From an uncultured Alphaproteobacteria bacterium (GTDB lineage: Bacteria > Pseudomonadota > Alphaproteobacteria > GCA-2731375): 64,000 nt of DNA. Below the pieces are notes generated by a model. It was not told the origin of the DNA. It saw only the letters and a list, made by a program, of their open reading frames with translations, and did not search any database. Shown here in pieces: positions 59,182 through 64,000 of the stretch. The position numbers were made by a program, and so were the translations under genes. Each line of letters starts with the position of its first letter. Position 1 is the stretch's first letter. Location: assembly GCA_951812805.1 (NCBI GenBank), contig CATOSZ010000001.1:1364001-1428000 (forward strand). The letters are read 5' to 3'.

Positions 59182-60414
59182 ATGCGCGTTGGCAATCGAT
59201 CGAGGCGGGAAGTCGGCATTGCGCACGCGCGCAATGCCAAGATCGCCGTCGCGCGCTTGCGGGCCAATCTCGTCCCGGGCGGACGGGAGGACGGCGCGGC
59301 CAGCACGGTGCCGTCGCACTACGCCGGCGTCGGCGAGGAGCTGTCCCGGGTGAGGCGGGAACGGGATATCGATCTCGAGACCGTCGCGCGCGAGCTGCAC
59401 ATCCAGATCCACTATTTGACGGCGATCGAGGAGGGGCGTTTCGACCAGTTGCCGGGCGACGCCTATGCCCGGGGCTTTCTCAGGGCCTATGCCGACTACC
59501 TCGATCTCGATTCGGACCAGTTGCTGGCGTCCTTCGGCCGGGACGCGGCCGCCCCGCCCTCGCCCCGGCCCCGGGCCGTCAATTTGCCCCGGGCGGACGA
59601 AGACTGGCGGCGCCCTTCGACCCTGCTGATCGCCGTCTCGCTGCTGGCCGCGATGATCGCCGTCGGTGTCTGGCAATTCTCCGCCGATCCCGAGGCGCCC
59701 CCGGCGGAGATACCGCCGCCGCCCGATCACCTCTCGGCGCTGCTCACGCCGGCCCCCGAGGCGACCCCGCCGCCACCCGGCCCGGCGGAGACCAGTACAC
59801 CGGTCCCGCGCCCGCCGGGGGCCGAGGGCGCGAGCCCGCCCGCAGCGCCCCCCTCCGCGCCTGCACCCGCGAGCGCCGAGGTGGTAGCGCGGGAGGCCGC
59901 GCGCGACGCCGCCCTGCTGACCGGTGCGCCGCCCCCCGCCACGCCGCCCCCCGCGACGACGGAGACCGCGACGACGGAGACCGCGACGCCGCCGCCCGCG
60001 CCCGGCGTGCCGCCGATTCCCAAACCGCGCCCGGATATCGCCACGCTGCTGACCCATGCGCCGGCCACCCCTTCGGCCGATGTGCCGGCGCCGCCGCCGT
60101 TGGTCGAGGCAACTGCTGGCCGGTTCGGCGTCGCGCCGGAAGAGGCCAGGGTGGTGCTGCGCGCGCGCGCCGATTCCTGGGTGCAGATTCAGGACGGAGC
60201 CGGAAAGCTGCTGATGACCCGCATCCTGAAATCGGGGGAGCGTTACCACGCGCCCGACGTCGCGGGGCTGGTGCTGACCACCGGCAATATCGGCGGTTTG
60301 GAGATCATCGTCGACGGCCATCCCCTCGGCCCGATCGGCGGGGCGGGCGACGTGCGCCGCAACCTGCCCCTCGACGCGGAAAGCCTCCAGGCGCTCGCCG
60401 CCTCCGGTGGTTGA
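59182..60414 (+). CDS. rodZ: RodZ-like cell-shape protein, 410 aa
   Basis: A cytoplasmic HTH of the RodZ type is at residues about 48–112 (GEELSRVRRERDIDLETVARELHIQIHYLTAIEEGRFDQLPGDAYARGFLRAYADYL). One membrane helix (LLIAVSLLAAMIAVGVWQF) follows. Then a long Pro/Ala/Thr linker with a tandem ATTET repeat (DNA units 59953–59982), and a C-terminal DUF4115-type beta domain (VVLRARADSWVQIQDGAGKLLMTRILKSGERYHAPDVAGLVLTTGN, then GGLEIIVDG). RodZ links MreB filaments to the rod-elongation machinery. The first ATG of the frame is used; a later start near residue 40 is possible. Confidence 0.88.
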   Translation: MRVGNRSRREVGIAHARNAKIAVARLRANLVPGGREDGAASTVPSHYAGVGEELSRVRRERDIDLETVARELHIQIHYLTAIEEGRFDQLPGDAYARGFLRAYADYLDLDSDQLLASFGRDAAAPPSPRPRAVNLPRADEDWRRPSTLLIAVSLLAAMIAVGVWQFSADPEAPPAEIPPPPDHLSALLTPAPEATPPPPGPAETSTPVPRPPGAEGASPPAAPPSAPAPASAEVVAREAARDAALLTGAPPPATPPPATTETATTETATPPPAPGVPPIPKPRPDIATLLTHAPATPSADVPAPPPLVEATAGRFGVAPEEARVVLRARADSWVQIQDGAGKLLMTRILKSGERYHAPDVAGLVLTTGNIGGLEIIVDGHPLGPIGGAGDVRRNLPLDAESLQALAASGG

Positions 60415-60470
60415 GCCTGGCGCCACCCGGGTCGTGGACAGGGTGCGGAATGCGGGCTAGGTAGGCGGCC

Positions 60471-61754
60471 ATGCGGATCGGCATCATCGGCGGCAGCATC
60501 GGTGGCCTGGCGGCGGCGCGGGAGCTTCTCGAAACCGGCGCCGATGTCCGGGTGTTCGAGCGTTCGCCCGGCCTGCTCCGCGATCGCGGGGCCGGCATCG
60601 GCCTGGACCCGCCGGCGCTGGCGCACCTGCAGGCCAACGATCTGCTGGACGGGTATCTCTTCAAGCATCACCACGACTATCTCGCGGGTGACGACAGCCT
60701 GTTGTGGCGCGCGGACGGGGCGATGGCGACGACCTGCTGGGATGTGCTGTACCGCGGCCTGCGGGCCCGGGTGCCGGACGCGGTCTATGAAGGCGGCGTC
60801 AGCCTGGTCGCCCTGGAGCCGGCGGAAGGCGGGACGCTCGTCCGCTTTTCCGATGGACGCGCGACGCGCTTCGACCTGCTGGTCTGCGCCGACGGTGTCG
60901 ATTCGACCGCCCGCCGGCTGCTCTTTCCCGAATTGGCGCCGGAGTTTGCGGGCTATGTCGCGGTGCGCGGCCTGATCGACGAGGCCGAAGTGTCCGCCGC
61001 CGCGCTGGGCGAGATCTGGGACGACTACCAGAACCATTTGATCCGTTATCTGGTGCCGGGCGGCCACGTCATCATGTATCTGGTTCCGGGCCCCGGCGCC
61101 GGCGGCGAGGGCTTGAAGGTCGGCAAGCGCCGGCTCAACTGGGTCTGGTACGTCAACATGACCGCGGCGGAGCTGGCGGCGGCGCAAGTCGACCGCACCG
61201 GTGAAACACGACGCTTGTCGATTCCGCCCGGCCTGATGTCGGAGGCGCTGTGGCGGGCGCATTTGGCCCGCGCCAGGCGGCTTTTTCCCGGCCGGTTCAT
61301 GGCGGTGCTGGAGGCGACGAAGGCGCCGTTCCAGCAGGTCATCCATTCCTTCCTGGCGCCCCGGCTCACCGCGCCCAGCCTGGCCTTGATCGGCGATGCG
61401 GCGCATCTCTGCCGCCCACATGTCGGCTCCGGCTCGTCCCTTGCGATCCAGGATGCGGTGGCACTGGCCCGCGCGGTCGCTGCCGCCGGCGGCGATGTCG
61501 CGGCGGCGCTGCGGGCCTTCGAGGCCGAGCGCTTGCCCCTGGTTTCCGCCATGGTCCGCCTGTCGATCCGCATGGGCGAGGCGCACCAGGGGCGGGAGAT
61601 CGAGTGGACCGACAAGGACCAGGCGTGGATCGCACGCTGGTGGCAGGCCATGATGGCCGACGATCAGATTTATTTCAGCGCCCGCGAGGGCGGGGAAGAC
61701 AGCGCCCGCGAGGGCGGGGGAGAGAAGGCCCGGGAGGGCGGGGAGGACGCATGA
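60471..61754 (+). CDS. FAD-dependent monooxygenase, 427 aa
   Basis: A PHBH-fold flavoprotein: FAD motif IGIIGGSIGGLAAARELLETGADVRVFERS, the DG motif LLVCADGVDSTARRLLFPEL and the GD motif LALIGDAAHLCRPHVGSGSSLAIQDAVALARAVAAAGGD. It resembles 2,6-dihydroxypyridine or 6-hydroxynicotinate 3-monooxygenases. The C-terminal end has three near-identical octapeptides (SAREGGED, SAREGGGE, KAREGGED). The stop overlaps the ATG of the next gene as ATGA. Hydroxylates an unknown aromatic-type substrate. Confidence 0.88.
   Translation: MRIGIIGGSIGGLAAARELLETGADVRVFERSPGLLRDRGAGIGLDPPALAHLQANDLLDGYLFKHHHDYLAGDDSLLWRADGAMATTCWDVLYRGLRARVPDAVYEGGVSLVALEPAEGGTLVRFSDGRATRFDLLVCADGVDSTARRLLFPELAPEFAGYVAVRGLIDEAEVSAAALGEIWDDYQNHLIRYLVPGGHVIMYLVPGPGAGGEGLKVGKRRLNWVWYVNMTAAELAAAQVDRTGETRRLSIPPGLMSEALWRAHLARARRLFPGRFMAVLEATKAPFQQVIHSFLAPRLTAPSLALIGDAAHLCRPHVGSGSSLAIQDAVALARAVAAAGGDVAAALRAFEAERLPLVSAMVRLSIRMGEAHQGREIEWTDKDQAWIARWWQAMMADDQIYFSAREGGEDSAREGGGEKAREGGEDA
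61677..61748 (+). repeat. Three 24-bp tandem repeats at the monooxygenase C-terminus
   Basis: Units at 61677–61700, 61701–61724 and 61725–61748, each a variant of AGCGCCCGCGAGGGCGGGG. They encode SAREGGED, SAREGGGE and KAREGGED in frame and end just before the coupled start of the next gene. Multiples of 24 bp preserve the frame, so copy number may vary without loss of function. Confidence 0.85.
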
Positions 61755-62845
61755 AATTCGGTGGCATGGTGGCGACCAAGATCGACGATTGGCAGATTTT
61801 TCCCGAGCTTGAGGCGCTCGGCTACGACCGCGGCTGGGTGCCGGACAGCCAGATGATTTGGTCCGATGCTTACGCGACCATGGCGCTCGCCGCCTGGCAT
61901 ACCTCGACCATCCATCTCGGCACCGGCGTCGCCATCGCCGGGACCCGTTCGGCCCCGGTGACCGCGCATTCGATCGCCTCGATCAACCGGCTGGCGCCGG
62001 GCCGGGTCTTCCTCGGCATCGGCACCGGGCATACGGCGATGCGGCTGATGGGCGCGCGGCCGATGAAGGCGGCGGCGTTTCGCGAGTACCTCCGTGTCGT
62101 GCGCGCCCTGCTGGCGGGCGAAGAAGTCGACTACAGCCCGGACGGCGGCGAAGCCCGCCCCATCCGCTTTCTCGACCGCGAGCTCGCCTGCGTCGACACC
62201 GACCGGCCGGTGCCGATCTATGTCGGCGCCAACGGGCCGAAGGCCCTGCGCGCGGCGGGGGCTTACGGCGACGGCCGGATCTGCGCCGGCAACGAGCCGC
62301 TGGGCGTGCTGGCCCGCAATCTCGACATCGCGAAGACCGGCGCCGAAGAGGTTGGCCGCCCCTGGCCGGCGGATTACCACACCGCCACCCTGACCTTCGC
62401 CTGCGTGCTTCGCCCGGGCGAAGATCTCGCCTCGGACCGGGTCGTCGACGAGACGGCCTCGGCCGTCGTCTCGACCCTGCATTACTGGCACGAACTTTAC
62501 AGCGAGTGGGGCCGCGACGACTTCGTGCCCGACCGGGTCGGCGACCTGTGGCGCGACTACAAGGCCTATGTCGAGGCCGAAATGCCGGCCGAACGCCGCC
62601 ACCTGCTGCTGCACCGCGGCCACTGCGCCTTCTGCCCGCCGGAGGAACGCCGCTTCGTCACCCCGGACCTGATCCGCGTCGCCGGCGGTCTGGTCGGCAC
62701 GCGCGACGAAATCCTCGAACGCCTCGATCAGTTGGCCGGCGCCGGCCTGAAAGAGGTCACGTTACTGCCGCCCCGCGCGGCGATGCGCGAAAACTTCCGC
62801 GACTTCGCACAGCAGATCATCGAGCCCTATCGCCAGGCGGCCTGA
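61751..62845 (+). CDS. LLM-class (luciferase-like) flavin-dependent oxidoreductase, 364 aa
   Basis: MKFGGMVATKIDDWQIFPELEALGYDRGWVPDSQMIWSDAYATMALAAWHTSTIHLGTGVAI, SIASINRLAPGRVFLGIGTGHTAMRLMGARP and PVPIYVGANGPKALRAAGAYGDGRI are typical of bacterial luciferase-like and F420-dependent enzymes. The C-terminal half has FCPPEERRFVTPDLIRVAGGLVGTRDEILERLDQLAGAGLKEVTLLPP. The ATG overlaps the monooxygenase stop by 4 nt, so the two are co-expressed and may act in sequence on one substrate. Confidence 0.9.
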   Translation: MKFGGMVATKIDDWQIFPELEALGYDRGWVPDSQMIWSDAYATMALAAWHTSTIHLGTGVAIAGTRSAPVTAHSIASINRLAPGRVFLGIGTGHTAMRLMGARPMKAAAFREYLRVVRALLAGEEVDYSPDGGEARPIRFLDRELACVDTDRPVPIYVGANGPKALRAAGAYGDGRICAGNEPLGVLARNLDIAKTGAEEVGRPWPADYHTATLTFACVLRPGEDLASDRVVDETASAVVSTLHYWHELYSEWGRDDFVPDRVGDLWRDYKAYVEAEMPAERRHLLLHRGHCAFCPPEERRFVTPDLIRVAGGLVGTRDEILERLDQLAGAGLKEVTLLPPRAAMRENFRDFAQQIIEPYRQAA

Positions 62846-62855
62846 ACGCCTTGCT

Positions 62856-62886
62856 GCTACATCGCGACAACTTGCGTTGTTGTAGC
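62856..62886 (+). terminator. Hairpin after the luciferase-like gene
   Basis: GCTACA (62856–62861) and ACAAC, separated by TCGCG, pair with GTTGT and TGTAGC (62876–62886). It begins 11 nt after the stop. The T-run is missing, so the call is weak. The rest of the 200-bp spacer up to 63043 shows no gene. Confidence 0.4.
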
Positions 62887-63043
62887 CTTGGCCGTCGCGA
62901 TCTCGTCGGCGATCCGGCGGCTCTGACGTGCTGTCCCTTGCACCGGAAATGTGCACCACTCAAAGTCGCGAAAGTCCGCAGTTTCGAAGACTGATGCATA
63001 TATTACGAGTTATGCACCAGTGAGCCGGAATCTGACAGATGGC

Positions 63044-63047
63044 CTAG
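63044..63047. repeat. CTAG target at the visible end of IS1182 copy 2
   Basis: CTAG precedes the CAGCCTGTCGGACTCGGG tip; the other duplicate is outside the window. Confidence 0.75.
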
Positions 63048-64000
63048 CAGCCTGTCGGACTCGGGCATGCAAGGATTGGTAAGATTGGCTTGGCGGGCGT
63101 CGATGTCATGGATTTACCCCCATGAAGTTGCGAACGCGGGTTGGCCCGCCCGTTCAGGCGTGGCTGAGGACGAACATCCGCTTGATGTTCCAGGAGAGCG
63201 TGGCCAAGGTCCATTCCCCCTTCGCCTTGTCGAGGCCGCGCAGGCTGAACTGACGCAAGCCCATCACCGATTTGATGATGCCGAACACCGGCTCCGGCGT
63301 CTGCTTGCGAAGCGCGTAGAGCGCCCGGCCCTCGGGTGTGGCCAGGCGATGGCACATCGCCTCGAGCGGCGTCGGATCCTCGGGCGCTGGCGGCGCCTCG
63401 GCGAAGCGGTCCCGCCAGGAAAGATGGTGGTGCTCCCGGCCGAGCGCGATCAGCGGCGCGATCTCCGCTTCCCCGCAGGCCTCGACGTTGGCCTGGCTGA
63501 AGTAGCCGCTGTCCGCCAACAGGGTCTCGACCTCGCCAAGCCCGTCCGGCAGGCCGGCGAGTGCTTCGAGCGTCGGTTCGATCTGCTGCTTGTCGTTCGC
63601 CGCCTGCACCACGTCGGCGCTGACCACCAGCAGGCTGCCGGCGGCCACCGCAGCCTGGGCGTTGTAGCACTGCTCGAAGCCGCCGCCGGCCACCGGCATG
63701 ATGCGCGAGTCCGGGTCCGTCAGGTTGACCTGGTCCTTCGCCCGTGGCCCCGGCTCCGGCGGCTTCGGTGGCCGCCCGCCCGGCTTGCGGCCGGTCCGCG
63801 TTTCCTTCGCCTCGCGGGCTGCCAGCTTCTCTTCGTACTCCGCCTGCTCCCGCGCATGACGCTCGGCCGCCCGCGCCTCGATCTCCGCCTTCGCCGCGGC
63901 GATCGCCGCCAGCCGGTCCTCGCGCCGTGCCAGCTCCTCCGGCACGCTCATGCCGTCGGGAACCTCGGACCGGTCCGCCGCTTCCGCCAACGCCATCAAC
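63048..64000 (-). mobile_element. IS1182-family insertion sequence, copy 2 (runs off window)
   Basis: Begins CAGCCTGTCGGACTCGGGC, the reverse of copy 1's right end, and matches copy 1 in inverse orientation as far as it can be read. With copy 1 it encloses 54716–63047. Confidence 0.93.
63154..64000 (-). CDS. IS1182-family transposase, copy 2, partial (C-terminal 282 residues visible)
   Basis: Carries the charged coiled coil, ETLLADSGYFSQANVEA (second Asp) and TPEPVFGIIKSVMGLRQFSLRGLDKAKGEW (Glu), identical in the visible part to copy 1. The N-terminus with the first Asp lies beyond the window end. No stop or frameshift is seen. Confidence 0.93.
   Translation of the reverse strand, partial: LMALAEAADRSEVPDGMSVPEELARREDRLAAIAAAKAEIEARAAERHAREQAEYEEKLAAREAKETRTGRKPGGRPPKPPEPGPRAKDQVNLTDPDSRIMPVAGGGFEQCYNAQAAVAAGSLLVVSADVVQAANDKQQIEPTLEALAGLPDGLGEVETLLADSGYFSQANVEACGEAEIAPLIALGREHHHLSWRDRFAEAPPAPEDPTPLEAMCHRLATPEGRALYALRKQTPEPVFGIIKSVMGLRQFSLRGLDKAKGEWTLATLSWNIKRMFVLSHA

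Noticed and set aside
1..64000. CRISPR arrays, tRNA or rRNA genes, prophage
   Set aside because: No regularly spaced repeats, no cloverleaf or rRNA-like sequence and no phage structural genes were seen.

Overview
The window reads as a stretch of a high-GC alphaproteobacterial chromosome. The best guess is Rhodospirillales-like, but this is inferred from gene content only. The supporting signs are strong GC3 bias, the rsmB–rpe–heparinase II/III order with a divergent 50-codon sdhAF4 (DUF1674) gene, a PAS_5-like sensor with an HTH, MoxR/CoxE-type and 5-oxoprolinase/hydantoinase genes, and CTAG-targeted IS1182. I see no rRNA, tRNA or CRISPR array.

Layout. 0–8.6 kb: a GST gene start with an internal stop, a TPR membrane protein, a DsbA-fold isomerase, an MBL hydrolase, a three-gene iron-type ABC importer operon and a DEAD-box helicase. 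8.8–11.4 kb: two insertion sequences, one nested in the other, with both target duplications readable. 11.5–15 kb: an orphan MlaD/MCE-domain protein, a fumarate-reductase-like flavoprotein translationally coupled to a minimal 2Fe-2S protein, and a Phd/VapC-type toxin-antitoxin pair behind an AT-rich palindrome. 15–19 kb: hyuA–hyuB preceded by a coupled 24-codon leader ORF. 19.2–21.2 kb: a secreted Cys-rich protein, a TlpA-like thioredoxin and a parvulin-type isomerase as one operon. 21.2–30 kb: RidA, an ABC-F ATPase, a DUF2339 membrane protein, a YjgN-like/M48 peptidase pair and an alpha/beta hydrolase.

30–37.5 kb is an AT-richer accessory island. It holds a lone STAS-like protein, an IS21-family element loaded with an IS256 remnant and a long palindrome, a GNAT-like gene split exactly by an IS630 element, a PAS/HTH regulator and a 480-bp AT-rich spacer with ATACTAT boxes and mutually exclusive hairpins.

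37.5–46.9 kb returns to core genes: polA, a Mug-like glycosylase, heparinase II/III, rpe, rsmB, sdhAF4, a TlpA-like protein, a FocA-like channel and a class I amidotransferase. 47–48.4 kb is a second copy of the 1.44-kb IS seen at 8.8 kb. 48.4–53.1 kb holds a GFA protein, a TRAP solute-binding protein, an acyl-CoA dehydrogenase, a 34-bp perfect inverted repeat and a periplasmic protein of unknown function.

Two IS1182 copies in opposite orientation (53.2–54.7 kb and 63.0 kb to the end) enclose moxR–coxE, a PhyH dioxygenase, two luciferase-like flavin enzymes, rodZ and an FAD monooxygenase.

What stands out is the density of datable IS events (eight elements or remnants in 64 kb), most with exact target duplications. 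Other candidates of interest are a coupled leader ORF before hyuA, a FrdA-like/mini-ferredoxin pair with a C-x5-C-x2-C cluster, and the regulatory-looking AT-rich spacer before polA.
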